NCBI GenBank assembly: GCA_023131225.1
Contig: JAGLZW010000026.1
Span: 1-57,697 of the forward strand
DNA length: 57,697 nucleotides
Source: Candidatus Bathyarchaeota archaeon
GTDB lineage: Archaea; Thermoproteota; Bathyarchaeia; Bathyarchaeales; SOJC01
Reading direction: 5' to 3'
Under the pieces are notes generated by a model. That model did not search any database. It saw only the letters and a program-made list of their open reading frames with translations, and was not told the origin of the DNA. Shown here piece after piece: positions 1 to 9,285 of the stretch; within the stretch, counting starts at the first letter, position 1, and every line of letters starts with the position of its first letter. Position numbers and translations under genes: made by a program.

Positions 1-32
1 TCTGCCCAACGAGGCCTCCACATTTCACTCAT
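1..32 (-). CDS. possible 5' end of a gene leaving the window
   Basis: An ATG on the minus strand at 32-30 opens a frame (M-S-E-M-W-R-P-R-W-A) that runs off the left edge. A purine-rich GAGGATGA lies about ten bases upstream and A/T-rich sequence lies beyond it. Ten codons are too few to identify a product, and the frame may be fortuitous. Confidence 0.25.
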   Translation of the reverse strand, partial: MSEMWRPRWA

Positions 33-345
33 TTTCTAACGTCATCCTCTTTTGTTTATTTGGAATATTTGATAAATGATATAACATTTTTGCTCAAAAA
101 GACTAGAGCGTTCCTAACTTGAGGACACCGCTGACGGATCAAAGAAAACCGTTTAAAATATTCGTATACTATGTTTAAAATGAAGCAAGATGGTGGTACA
201 TTAGATAATAAAAATTGACACCACAGGTTTATAATGTCCCAAGGAAATCGATGACAAAGCCGCCTAACCAAAGTTGGAATCGTGAGAATTAAAACAGATA
301 TTTTAATAGGAGTATCCATCTGACTGGAAGGAAGGCACTGAAGCA
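33..345. other. intergenic region with no convincing gene
   Basis: A/T-rich spacer upstream of the MFS gene. A minus-strand frame of about 100 codons crosses it but has no recognisable domain, a composition unlike the neighbouring proteins, and runs into the MFS start region. The last 20 bases hold GGAAGGAAGG, the likely ribosome binding site of the MFS gene. Confidence 0.5.
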
Positions 346-1413
346 ATGAAACCAAATTTGATTAAATTCCTCACACTTGCCGCTATAATGGCTTCTTGGA
401 CATACATACCCATATTTGCTAAGGACTTGGGAATACCAAACACAGAAATTGGTTTCATCGCAGCTTTCTACGCTCTTACTTTATCATTATCTTTCTTCAT
501 CTTTGGTCGTGCATCTGATAAGTATGGCAGGAAGTTATTCTTATTGGCTGGTTTAGCATCGTCTGCAATTGCATTTTTCCTTCAAATATTTGCTCAAGAT
601 TTCTTGACTTTATTGACAACACGCGCTCTAGTTGGTTTTTGCTTTGGTATATACCCAGCCTCATTAGTTGCATACGTCGATGAGAAGAAAAAAGATTTGT
701 CCAAGTTTTCATCTTTCGGAGCATTTGGCTGGGCTTTAGGATCATTGATAGCAGGTTTAATAGCTGTTTATTTCACGATTAAAGGCATTTTCATCTTCGG
801 TTCCCTACTGTTTTTTATTGCTTTTCTTACAGCTTTAAAAATGAGATTCGGAAGGCACGATTCTATAGGTGTTCCTAAATTTCCAATTAGAATCATAAAG
901 AAGAACCGCTCACTTTATCTATCCATCCTAATCCGCCATATTGGAGCTCACGTGATGTGGACTTTCTGGCCACTTTTCTTGCAGTCACTCGGTGCGGATT
1001 TATTCTTGGTCGGTGCTATTGTAATGATAAATAGCATAGCTCAGTTCATCTTTATGTATACTCTAAGTGGCAGAATAAATTACACTTCCTCGATTACCGC
1101 AGGATTAATATTATCAGGTATTGCATTCTTTTCTTTCACTCTTGCTACTGATTTCTGGCAGATAATCCCAATTCAAATTCTTTTAGGCGCTTCTTGGGCG
1201 CTAATTTATGTTGGTGGGTTGAGATATTTGATGGATAGGAATGTCGAAAAAGCAACAGTCAGCGGTTTGTTAGATTCCGTTTTAAGTCTGTCATGCATAA
1301 TAGGTCCATTAATAGCAACTTTTGTGATAACAACAGGTGGCTACAGGACTACTATGTATTTGGCATCTATCCTCGCATTCATAAGTTTTCTTTTGTTCAA
1401 ATTTTCAAAATAA
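346..1413 (+). CDS. MFS transporter
   Basis: Major facilitator superfamily permease of 355 residues with 11-12 hydrophobic segments. The loop after the second segment reads GRASDKYGRK, which is the MFS motif A (G-x3-D-x-x-G-R-K/R). A second charged loop near residue 170 separates the two six-helix halves. The length is at the short end for the superfamily, but no half is missing. The start follows GGAAGGAAGG. Substrate cannot be read from the sequence. The convergent neighbour is an AOR, so import or export of an organic acid or small metabolite is possible but only a guess. Confidence 0.85.
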   Translation: MKPNLIKFLTLAAIMASWTYIPIFAKDLGIPNTEIGFIAAFYALTLSLSFFIFGRASDKYGRKLFLLAGLASSAIAFFLQIFAQDFLTLLTTRALVGFCFGIYPASLVAYVDEKKKDLSKFSSFGAFGWALGSLIAGLIAVYFTIKGIFIFGSLLFFIAFLTALKMRFGRHDSIGVPKFPIRIIKKNRSLYLSILIRHIGAHVMWTFWPLFLQSLGADLFLVGAIVMINSIAQFIFMYTLSGRINYTSSITAGLILSGIAFFSFTLATDFWQIIPIQILLGASWALIYVGGLRYLMDRNVEKATVSGLLDSVLSLSCIIGPLIATFVITTGGYRTTMYLASILAFISFLLFKFSK

Positions 1414-1492
1414 TCAAAATAACAGTCTTAAAAAGTAGATCTACCTCCCCCAGAAATGCAAGTGATAAAATGCCAACACATATCTACGAGCG

Positions 1493-3352
1493 CTATGTGC
1501 ACGCATTATATTTTGAGACACCAAGTTTTTTGATAGTCTCACTCTTGGGGATTCCGTTTTTTGACCATCCTCTTAGTTTGTAATATTTTGAAAGCATTCT
1601 ATTCAGCTCCACGATACTTCCTTGGTATGGTTCCTTGAGGAATCTCTCTGGGAGTTTATCGTTCTTTCGAGAAAACCCTTCTTGCACGTTAAAACATCGC
1701 TCCAAGTTAACGATTCGCTCTCCGCACATCAATAGTTCTTTTTCGGTGAATTTTTCTCCTGTTAATACTGAAAGAGCTTTTGCAATGTCCAATGGCATGA
1801 ATATGTAGGTCTCAGCTGTTGTAAATTTGCACACACTCAGGGCATCTGTGGCTGCACAGTAGTTTTCTGTGAATACAACTATTTCAGGTTTGTATGTTGG
1901 ATTTCGTGTGTCCATCATTTTGTCTAAAGGCTTGTTTGGGAAAAGTTGCTTGGCAACATCCCATTTTCGGGCAGAGTCAATTGTTGGCAATGCGTAAAGG
2001 TGATCCGCTCCACGATTGGAAACGGCGTGACCCAATCCGAAGGCTTTCAGGGTCCTTGGTTCTTGTCGGGGCATTTCCATTTTCTTGACATGCATCGCAA
2101 ATCTGTTTGCTTGCCCGCCAATTCTTTCAGCTGCCCTTGCGGTGCCCTCAGCTAGTATGTCTCCGAATCCTTCCCGAGAGGCTATCATTTTAATAAGTTT
2201 CAACATGCTTTCGTCGTTGCCCCATTCCAAAGACACTTTTGTTTCTTTTTTGGTGATCAACTCTTTCTCATAGAGTTCCATTGCGAAGGCTATAGTTACA
2301 CCGGTGGAAATAGTGTCCAAACCAAGCTCGTTGCATAGCTGATTAGCCTTCATAATTGCGCTGAAGTCTGAGATCCATAACATTGGTCCTAGAGAGTCTA
2401 TGCTTTCGTATTCGGGGCGTGTGCCAGTAAGAGGTGCATATTTACCATCTGACACTTTTACAGACGCTCTGCAGTGAACCGGACACGCAAAACATGATTC
2501 AGATTTGACAAAGTATTTCTCTCTTATTGTTTCTCCTGAAATGTCTTCAGCCCAAGGAAACTGTGCTGTTTGATGGTTCTTCGCTGGGAGATCGCCTATC
2601 TCATTCTTTGAGTTTATGAGCCAAGGAGTACCGTACTTGCTCAAACCTTCCAACTGGGGATTTTTCGGAGACCACCGCTTGAAGGCTTCTGTGCACAAAC
2701 TTCGAAACTTTTCGGGATTTGCAACATTAATTTTATTATTCCCATTTATCGCCACTGCCTTCAAATTTTTAGAACCCATGACTGCACCGAGACCACATCT
2801 AGCTGCTGCCCTTTCTTTGTCAGTAATGATAGATGATATGCGTACCAAATTTTCGCCTGCGGGTCCAATAGATGCGACGCAGCACTTGCCTACTTCCTCC
2901 TGAATGACCTTGATTGCTTCACTTGTCATCTGCCGCCAGATATGTGAAGCATTCTTCAAGACTCTAGTTTCATTCTCAATGTAGAGATATACTGGTGTCT
3001 TTGCCTTTCCGGAAATGAGGAGCAAGTCGTAGCCAGCAAATTTCAATTTTGGACCAAAATCTCCGCCAGCATGAGCATATCCAAGACCGTTGGTTAGAGG
3101 CGATTTCGCAGCCACTGTGATTCTTGATGAAGTTGGCCAACTGGTTCCTGCGAGGGGTCCTGCTGAAAAAAGTAGAATGTTTTCAGGTGAAAATGGATCT
3201 ATTTTTTTGGTTAACTCCTTAAAAAGATAGTATGAAGCTAAGCCTCGTCCTCCTAAGAACTTCTTCAAAAGCGATTTTTCAATCTTAAACACATGCATTT
3301 TACCCGAGGTTAAATTTACATGTAGAGCTTTGCCCATCCATCCGAAAATCAA
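1493..3352 (-). CDS. aldehyde:ferredoxin oxidoreductase family tungsten enzyme (AOR1)
   Basis: Cytosolic tungstopterin oxidoreductase that would oxidise an aldehyde to the acid and reduce ferredoxin. It opens with the family signature GWMGKALHVNL. The [4Fe-4S] ligands are C-x2-C-x3-C in CFACPVHC (about residues 280-290), with the distal Cys in ALSVCKF near residue 505. About 619 residues is normal length. I chose a TTG start because AAGGAG lies 10 bases before it; an upstream in-frame start would add 16 unconserved residues. It converges on the MFS gene and follows the mer-like gene by about 100 bases. Substrate is unknown. It is one of three AOR paralogues here, served presumably by the tungstate transporter at 37.7-40.6 kb. 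Confidence 0.9.
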   Translation of the reverse strand: MIFGWMGKALHVNLTSGKMHVFKIEKSLLKKFLGGRGLASYYLFKELTKKIDPFSPENILLFSAGPLAGTSWPTSSRITVAAKSPLTNGLGYAHAGGDFGPKLKFAGYDLLLISGKAKTPVYLYIENETRVLKNASHIWRQMTSEAIKVIQEEVGKCCVASIGPAGENLVRISSIITDKERAAARCGLGAVMGSKNLKAVAINGNNKINVANPEKFRSLCTEAFKRWSPKNPQLEGLSKYGTPWLINSKNEIGDLPAKNHQTAQFPWAEDISGETIREKYFVKSESCFACPVHCRASVKVSDGKYAPLTGTRPEYESIDSLGPMLWISDFSAIMKANQLCNELGLDTISTGVTIAFAMELYEKELITKKETKVSLEWGNDESMLKLIKMIASREGFGDILAEGTARAAERIGGQANRFAMHVKKMEMPRQEPRTLKAFGLGHAVSNRGADHLYALPTIDSARKWDVAKQLFPNKPLDKMMDTRNPTYKPEIVVFTENYCAATDALSVCKFTTAETYIFMPLDIAKALSVLTGEKFTEKELLMCGERIVNLERCFNVQEGFSRKNDKLPERFLKEPYQGSIVELNRMLSKYYKLRGWSKNGIPKSETIKKLGVSKYNACT

Positions 3353-3454
3353 GTGATTGTTTCTCCTTGTAAACTTAATGGTGTATTCAAAGACTTGCAA
3401 GAGAAATAAATCTATTGATAACTAGCAATTTTTGGGATGTAAAGCACTTGGTTT

Positions 3455-4459
3455 TTAGTTCTTAAAGGATGAAATAATCTTTGTTCCAGCCAGTTTTATC
3501 ACTTCTTTCAAGTCGGGTATTACAAAGATCATTTGTGTTACACCAGCCTTGAAGAATTCCTCAATTCTTTCCAAGCAGTAGTCCGGTTTTCCAGAAATCG
3601 AGAATTCGTCTATCATTTCATTGGTCATTAAATTCATCGCTTTCTCTGTAAAACCTTTTTTCAAAGCATCTCTAATTGCATCAATTCGCTCAATTTTTGT
3701 TCCCAATTTTTCGTGGACAAAGTTGGGTGTGAACGCGCTCATGAATGCAGTCAAGTATTTCACTTTTCTTTTCGCTTTATCATCCTCTTTGGCAACCGCA
3801 AAAGGCAAAATGTTGCCAATGTCTATATCTGCAATGCTTCTTCCAGTTTTTTCGGTTCCTTCCTTTATTATGCTCACTGCATCCTTTATGTAATGAAATG
3901 GGGCGTTGAGTAAGGATCCATCGGCCATTTCCCCGATCATACGCGTGAACTTTGGGCTCCTGGCTGCCAAGTAGATTTGAATCTTAGCTTTGGGAAGAAA
4001 AGAGAGGTTTGCTTTTTTTACCTTTATCATCTCTCCGTCGTAGTCCACCGTTTCGCCAGACAATATCCGGTTAATTACTATAACGGCTTCTCTTACAGTA
4101 GTCAGTGGTTTTTCCCACATCTTTATCCCTAAAGGTCGAAGTGGCATGTCTCCCCCTGGCCCTAGCCCAAGGACCACACGACCACTTGCCAACTCGTCTA
4201 ATGTAGATGCGAAAACGGCTAGAAGTGCTGGATGCCTTGTGTAAGGGTTACATATACCGGTTCCAATTTTGATTTTAGATGTTTTGAGTGCAATGGTTGT
4301 CATATTCACTATGACATCTCTACACGAAGGCGCAGGATTTTCATCAGCGATCCAAACGTATTCAAAACCTTGATTTTCCGCCATTTTAGATAATTCTGCA
4401 GTTTCTAACACAGGACAGAACCCTGGAAGATTCAATCCGAAACTTCTTTTGCCAACCAT
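3455..4459 (-). CDS. mer: F420-dependent luciferase-like oxidoreductase, Mer-like (methylene-H4MPT reductase)
   Basis: Bacterial-luciferase-fold TIM-barrel enzyme of 334 residues, the usual length for Mer. Family landmarks are the N-terminal barrel with YVWIADE, the loop KIGTGICNPYTRHP, the LGLGPGG loop and a C-terminal block EMIDEFSISGKPD followed by GVTQ, which closely resembles Mer of methanogens (coenzyme F420-dependent 5,10-methylene-H4MPT reductase). It is divergent from mch with only about 60 bases between them, which supports a C1-carrier role in the methyl branch of the archaeal Wood-Ljungdahl route. Luciferase-like F420 enzymes are broad, so a different F420 oxidoreductase activity cannot be excluded. 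Confidence 0.75.
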   Translation of the reverse strand: MVGKRSFGLNLPGFCPVLETAELSKMAENQGFEYVWIADENPAPSCRDVIVNMTTIALKTSKIKIGTGICNPYTRHPALLAVFASTLDELASGRVVLGLGPGGDMPLRPLGIKMWEKPLTTVREAVIVINRILSGETVDYDGEMIKVKKANLSFLPKAKIQIYLAARSPKFTRMIGEMADGSLLNAPFHYIKDAVSIIKEGTEKTGRSIADIDIGNILPFAVAKEDDKAKRKVKYLTAFMSAFTPNFVHEKLGTKIERIDAIRDALKKGFTEKAMNLMTNEMIDEFSISGKPDYCLERIEEFFKAGVTQMIFVIPDLKEVIKLAGTKIISSFKN

Positions 4460-4517
4460 ATTTATTGTACCTACTTAATCTTTAAGTGAAGCTCGTAAAT
4501 ATTAAATTGGTGGAAGA

Positions 4518-5483
4518 TTGCTTAGCGTAAACAAATTAGCTGCCAAAATTTGTAGAAAGATGATAGATGAAGCCGAAGAATTAAACATCAAATATACTTG
4601 TTTAAAGAATGGTGTCCACATAATTGACACTGGAAACCAAGCTTATGGAGGAGTACAAGCAGGTCTGTATGTAACTAAAATATGCTTGGGCGGTTTGGGA
4701 AACGTAGCGCTGACATCAATGGAATTAGAAGGAATAACATTACCTGCCATAGGAGTTTCAACCGATTTTCCGATATTTTCTATCTTATGTCAAGCATCGG
4801 GTGGCTATCGCGAAGCAATGGACGGTTGGATCAACTTCAACGTTGGCTCATACAACGCTATCGCAAGTGGACCAGCTAGAGCAATAGTTCATGAACCTGA
4901 GGAACTGTTTGAAATTGTTGGATACAAGGATTTTGCTGAAGTTGGTGTAGTGGTTCTTCAATCGGAGCAATATCCAGATGAAAAAGTTGCTGATCGACTC
5001 GTAGAAAGATGCAAAGTAGATCCAGCAAGCCTCTACTTGGTTCTGTCTCCACTCTCAAGCATGTCTGGCTTAGTTCAGGTTACTGGAAGAAGTGTTGAGA
5101 ATGCAATGGTAAAGCTACGTACTTTAGACTACAATGTAAAGAACGTGAAATATGCGTGTGGAATTGCACCTCTGCCTCCACTGAAATCTCCTAAAATTAT
5201 TCCTGACGACATGCTTTCTTATGGCAGTGTAGTGCATCTCTACATAATGCCCGATGAAAAAACAGATCTAAGAGAAATAGCTAAGAAGATGCCCTCACGG
5301 ACGTCAAAATGTTATGGCAGATCCTTCGTAGAGCTCGTGAAAGAACACGGCGGGTGGAGAGGGATAGATATCGATCTTTTTGCTCCTGCAGAAATCTACA
5401 TTAACAATCTTAAGACGGGCGAAATATACAAGTTTGGAGATGTTAACAGCAGTCTGCTAAAAACTATGGTAGGTCTCAATTGA
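4518..5483 (+). CDS. mch: methenyltetrahydromethanopterin cyclohydrolase
   Basis: Mch interconverts 5,10-methenyl-H4MPT and formyl-H4MPT. The 321 residues match the family along their length: GGVQAGL and ICLGGLGNV near the N-terminus, SGPARA in the centre, and CGIAPLPP with a C-terminal DIDLFAPAEIYINN block. Length equals that of methanogen Mch. The start is TTG, preceded closely by GGTGGAAG. Paired head-to-head with the Mer-like gene, it implies H4MPT-linked C1 metabolism. No methyl-coenzyme M reductase gene is visible in this window, so methanogenesis cannot be inferred. Confidence 0.93.
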   Translation: MLSVNKLAAKICRKMIDEAEELNIKYTCLKNGVHIIDTGNQAYGGVQAGLYVTKICLGGLGNVALTSMELEGITLPAIGVSTDFPIFSILCQASGGYREAMDGWINFNVGSYNAIASGPARAIVHEPEELFEIVGYKDFAEVGVVVLQSEQYPDEKVADRLVERCKVDPASLYLVLSPLSSMSGLVQVTGRSVENAMVKLRTLDYNVKNVKYACGIAPLPPLKSPKIIPDDMLSYGSVVHLYIMPDEKTDLREIAKKMPSRTSKCYGRSFVELVKEHGGWRGIDIDLFAPAEIYINNLKTGEIYKFGDVNSSLLKTMVGLN

Positions 5484-5512
5484 CCCCTCAAACACGTGCA
5501 CATTTAATCACA

Positions 5513-5543
5513 CACAGAGGAAAAGTGAACTCAAATCTCTGTG
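5513..5543. promoter_or_regulatory. 7-bp inverted repeat between mch and the sugar cassette
   Basis: CACAGAG at 5513-5519 is matched by CTCTGTG at 5537-5543, with a 17-base loop. It lies after the mch stop and before the FGGY kinase, so it could be an mch terminator hairpin or an operator for the sugar cassette. No T-tract follows directly. Confidence 0.35.
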
Positions 5544-5586
5544 ACACTTAGTTGTTCAAAAACGATGAAAAAGGAGGATTAAGAAT

Positions 5587-7083
5587 ATGTCATCATCACC
5601 CTACTTGATGGGTATTGATATAGGGACAGAAGGCTGCAAAGCAATACTCTTCAATGCTAAAGGGAAGTCTCTAGCACGATCATACCAAGAATACCCCATA
5701 ATCGTTCCCGAACCTTCATGGGCTGAGCAAGACCCTCATTTATGGTGGAATGCCGTTAGAAAAACCGTTTCAGATATAACAAAGAAAGTTAATGTTCACC
5801 CAGGACAAATAGAATGTGTCAGCCTCGCTGGTCAGTCCCCCGTTTTGGTTCCAGTTGACAAACGTGGCAATCCGCTAATGAACGCCATTATATGGATGGA
5901 CCGTCGTGCTGTTAGACAGACCAGAACCATAACAAGGATCGTCGGTATCACAGAAGACCCTTCTATGATTTTGCCCAAAATCATATGGGTTAAAGAACAA
6001 CATCCACAAGTTTTCCGAAAAGCCCACAAATTCCTCCAATCAACCGACTTCATCGAATACAAGCTCACGGGTAATTTTGTCACTAACTGGCTTAACGCGA
6101 TCACATGCCACTTTGATGTTAGCGAGGATCGGTGGTCGGAGACGGTTTTAAACCAACTAGAGATACCCATCCAAAAACTCCCAGATGTTTTTCGACCCAC
6201 GGAAATTGTTGGTACCGTCACTGAGCAAGCGTCTCGTGAAACTGGGCTCAAGAAGGGCACCCCGGTTGCAGCAGGGGGAATCGATGCTTACATGGCAATG
6301 ATTGGCGTTAATGCCTTGAGAACAGGCTGTGCATGTGAAATTACAGGAAGCTCCACCTGTCTCATGATTCCATCTAATCGCAAAGTTTCCGATCCGGAGG
6401 GAAGAGTAAAGTGTGAACCATTTCCGATGTTGCCAAATTTTTGGGTTACATGGGGAGTAATGTCTTCTACTGGGGCTTCTCTTAAATGGTTCCGTGACAC
6501 ATTCGGCTATCCAAGTGAATCTTATGAAGATCTAGATGTCGAAGCTGCAAAGGCACCTCCTGGATCCCAAAGACTAATTTTTCTGCCATACATGATGGGT
6601 GAACGAAGCCCTATATGGAACCCGACTGCCAGGGGAGTTCTCGTAGGTTTATCACTTAATCACTCTCGAAAACATGTAGTAAGAGCAATTCTTGAAGGGT
6701 GCGCATTTGGTATACGACACAATTTAGAAACAATCGAGGGATTAGGTGCGGAAATAAATGAAATTCGGAGTTGTGGAGGAGCCGCGAGAAGCAGAATTTT
6801 TGGACAAATTAAAGCTGATGTAACTGGAAAACCCATAATTATTCCTGAGGAGATCGAAGCGACAGCGCTTGGTGCAGCCATAGTTGGAGCGGTCGGTGTT
6901 AGAGTCTATGGTGACATAAAAGAAGCGTCAGAGAACATGATTAAAGTCAAAAGCAGAATCAATCCTAAAAAAACGTCTCACAAAAAGTATACCTCTTCCT
7001 TTCAAATGTACAAAGACGCTTATCTATACTTGAAAGAATACTTTAAGCGCTATTACTCACCTAAAAACGTTGGTCCAAATTGA
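5587..7083 (+). CDS. FGGY-family carbohydrate kinase (xylulokinase-like)
   Basis: ATP-dependent kinase of a ketose or polyol, 498 residues, the normal two-domain actin-fold length. GIDIGTEGCKAILF at residues 9-22 is the phosphate-1 loop; GGIDAYMAMIG near residue 235 carries the probable catalytic Asp; GGAARSRIFGQ near 397 is the C-terminal FGGY signature, followed by the adenosine loop ATALGAAIVG. An AGGAGG site lies 6-10 bases before the ATG. It leads a same-strand run with a PfkB kinase, a zinc dehydrogenase and an aldolase. The overall look is xylulokinase, but the substrate is not decided by sequence. Confidence 0.85.
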   Translation: MSSSPYLMGIDIGTEGCKAILFNAKGKSLARSYQEYPIIVPEPSWAEQDPHLWWNAVRKTVSDITKKVNVHPGQIECVSLAGQSPVLVPVDKRGNPLMNAIIWMDRRAVRQTRTITRIVGITEDPSMILPKIIWVKEQHPQVFRKAHKFLQSTDFIEYKLTGNFVTNWLNAITCHFDVSEDRWSETVLNQLEIPIQKLPDVFRPTEIVGTVTEQASRETGLKKGTPVAAGGIDAYMAMIGVNALRTGCACEITGSSTCLMIPSNRKVSDPEGRVKCEPFPMLPNFWVTWGVMSSTGASLKWFRDTFGYPSESYEDLDVEAAKAPPGSQRLIFLPYMMGERSPIWNPTARGVLVGLSLNHSRKHVVRAILEGCAFGIRHNLETIEGLGAEINEIRSCGGAARSRIFGQIKADVTGKPIIIPEEIEATALGAAIVGAVGVRVYGDIKEASENMIKVKSRINPKKTSHKKYTSSFQMYKDAYLYLKEYFKRYYSPKNVGPN

Positions 7084-7101
7084 AGAAGGGACGGTTGTAA
7101 A

Positions 7102-8094
7102 TTGGGTTCTGAAGAAATTTATAAGAAATATAGAGACTCACTTAATGCTTTTCTTTATAAGAAGATGAAAACGAAAATTGTAGTTGTTGGTAGCCTCCAT
7201 ATGGATCTGACTGTAAAAACGAAAACAATTCCGCGCATCGGTGAAACTGTTCTAGGTGAGGAATTAAAGACGTGTCTAGGCGGGAAAGGAGCAAATCAAG
7301 CGGTAGCAGCCGCAAAACTTGGAGCCAATGTTACATTGATTGGAAGAGTTGGAGCCGACTTTTTTGGAATGGAAGCAATTAGGAACGCAAAGCAACACGG
7401 AATAAATACTAAGCTCATAAAGCGAGACAGAGAAACGTACACAAGTCTTGCGTTAATAATGGTCGACAAAAATGGTAACAACATCATTACAGTTGCACCA
7501 GGCGCAGATTTGAGATGCAGCAAAGAAGATATTGACAGAGCTGATCCCGTTATAAAGTCATCCGACATCCTCTTAATGCAACTAGAGATACCGCTTTCGG
7601 TCGTTGAGTATACGATCAACAAAGTCTATCGTTATGGCATAAAAGTGATTCTGAACCCATCCCCAGCCCATGAACTGTCAAACGAACTACTAAGAAAAAT
7701 ACACATTCTAATACCAAATGAACAAGAAGCAGAAGTATTGAGCGGCGTAAAAATATCGAATCTGAGCTCAGCAAAAAATGCTGCAAAAAAAATCTTGTTA
7801 AAAGGAGTGGAAAATATCATTCTAACAATTGGAAAGAAAGGAGCAATAGTTGTAACAAAAGAAGAAGTGGCTCATATAAAAGGACTAAGAGTTGAAACGG
7901 TGGATACTACTGGCGCAGGGGACGCTTTTTGCGGTGCATTAGCCATAGCCATTTCCTCTAGAGGAGAATTAAAAGAGGCTGTGGTTTATGCAAACTGTGC
8001 AGCAGCTTTAGCTACTACAAAGATTGGTGCTCAAGAGCCACTGCCTACACAAATTGAACTTGAGAAGTTTATGCGTGAAAGAGGGTTAGTCTGA
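7102..8094 (+). CDS. PfkB-family sugar kinase (ribokinase-like)
   Basis: Ribokinase-fold kinase. The N-terminal PfkB signature GGKGANQAVAAAKLGAN and the C-terminal DTTGAGDAFCGAL, with the catalytic Asp of the GAGD anion hole, are both intact. The TTG start gives 330 residues, with about 21 ahead of the family core MKTKIVVVGSLHMDL; an ATG at 7165 would start exactly at the core and is an equally good choice. It sits 18 bases after the FGGY kinase. Either it phosphorylates ribose or a nucleoside, or, given its neighbours, it adds the second phosphate to a ketose phosphate before aldol cleavage. Confidence 0.83.
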   Translation: MGSEEIYKKYRDSLNAFLYKKMKTKIVVVGSLHMDLTVKTKTIPRIGETVLGEELKTCLGGKGANQAVAAAKLGANVTLIGRVGADFFGMEAIRNAKQHGINTKLIKRDRETYTSLALIMVDKNGNNIITVAPGADLRCSKEDIDRADPVIKSSDILLMQLEIPLSVVEYTINKVYRYGIKVILNPSPAHELSNELLRKIHILIPNEQEAEVLSGVKISNLSSAKNAAKKILLKGVENIILTIGKKGAIVVTKEEVAHIKGLRVETVDTTGAGDAFCGALAIAISSRGELKEAVVYANCAAALATTKIGAQEPLPTQIELEKFMRERGLV

Positions 8095-8188
8095 TTTATT
8101 ACAGCAAGAACTCAATCCTGTATTATCTGACCCATTATGAGTCTAGCAGACCAACGAAGCAATTGATCAACAGCCCTCCAGCAAACCC

Positions 8189-8197
8189 ATATATAAT
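8189..8197 (+). promoter_or_regulatory. TATA box (box A) of the dehydrogenase-aldolase pair
   Basis: CATATATAA lies about 27 bases before the expected transcription start near 8220. A GGAGATGAT ribosome binding site and the GTG start follow. It suggests that the dehydrogenase and aldolase have a promoter separate from that of the two kinases. Confidence 0.5.
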
Positions 8198-8232
8198 CTT
8201 CTGGTTACAAGTTATGCTCCGGAGATGATAAG

Positions 8233-9261
8233 GTGAAGGCAGCTGTATATTATGGGTTAAAAGATGTGAGATTAGAGGAAGTCGAAGCTCCGAGAGTAAG
8301 GGATGGAGAAATATTAGTTAAGGTGTACGTTTGTGGCATTTGTGCAACCGATGTTAAAACAGTCGTAAGAGGACACCCGCTAATTAAGCCTCCCGCAGTT
8401 CTTGGGCATGAAGTTACAGGTGAGATCGTTAAGACCGGGAAAAATGTCACTGGACATAAAAAAGGTGATCGTGTTGTCATTGCCCCTTATGTGCCATGCA
8501 GCGCCTGTTATTATTGCTTGCATGAACAGTACACTTTGTGCAGTAGACTTTTCGAAGGGACACTTGTTCCAGGCGGGTTTGCAGAGTTCGTAAAAGTATC
8601 GTCTAACATTGTAGAGAAGGGAATCCTCGAAATACCGGGGAATGTTTCTTATGAAGAAGCAGCACTTACGGAACCTTTGGCATGCTGTCTTCACGGGATG
8701 GAAGAGTGCAAAGTTAAGGTGTGTGATTCAGTTGCGATCGTTGGAGATGGCCCAATAGGATTAATGCATTTGCAATTGGCAAATTTAATGGGAGCAGGTA
8801 AAACCATTGTTAGTGGACAGCTTGATGAGAGGTTAAAGGTGGCACGTGAACTTGGAGCTGATGTAACGGTTAATGAGACGATGGAAGATCCTGTCAAAAA
8901 AGTTATTCAAGAGACCGGAGACCGAGGGGCTGATGTGGTTATTGTCGCGGTGGGCAGCCTTTTAGCCGCAGAGCAAGGGATAAGATTAGCAAGGAAAGGA
9001 GGCGTCGTAAACCTTTTCGGTGGGTATCCCGCTGGATCTGAGCTTAAGATTGACCCAAACCTCATTCATTATTCAGAGTTGACCATCACGGGAACATTCG
9101 GATTTTCCCATACTAATTTTTCCAAAGCGTTACAATTAATAGGTACAAAGAAGTTTGATGCTAATAGGCTCATAACTCACAAGTTCAATCTTGATGAAAT
9201 ATTGACAGCAATAGACATCTCAGCAAATCGCAAAGGACTTAAAGTATTGTTGATAATTTAG
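8233..9261 (+). CDS. zinc-dependent medium-chain dehydrogenase (polyol/threonine dehydrogenase-like)
   Basis: NAD(P)-dependent alcohol dehydrogenase of 342 residues. The catalytic zinc site shows Cys in CGICATD, then GHE about 30 residues later. The structural zinc lobe is CSACYYCLHEQYTLC with the usual spacing of four Cys. The Rossmann glycine motif is VAIVGDGPIGLMHLQLA. It resembles sorbitol/L-threonine dehydrogenases. A GTG start follows GGAGATGAT. It is 24 bases upstream of the aldolase, so it most likely oxidises a sugar alcohol to the ketose used by the upstream kinases; this is inference from context. Confidence 0.87.
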   Translation: MKAAVYYGLKDVRLEEVEAPRVRDGEILVKVYVCGICATDVKTVVRGHPLIKPPAVLGHEVTGEIVKTGKNVTGHKKGDRVVIAPYVPCSACYYCLHEQYTLCSRLFEGTLVPGGFAEFVKVSSNIVEKGILEIPGNVSYEEAALTEPLACCLHGMEECKVKVCDSVAIVGDGPIGLMHLQLANLMGAGKTIVSGQLDERLKVARELGADVTVNETMEDPVKKVIQETGDRGADVVIVAVGSLLAAEQGIRLARKGGVVNLFGGYPAGSELKIDPNLIHYSELTITGTFGFSHTNFSKALQLIGTKKFDANRLITHKFNLDEILTAIDISANRKGLKVLLII

Positions 9262-9285
9262 CTTAAAAAGGAAGGAGCGACCTAC

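Noticed and set aside
56-355. 99-codon minus-strand frame at the left edge
   Set aside because: No domain, unlikely composition (Cys- and Pro-rich without pattern) and overlap with the MFS leader and start; treated as a chance frame.
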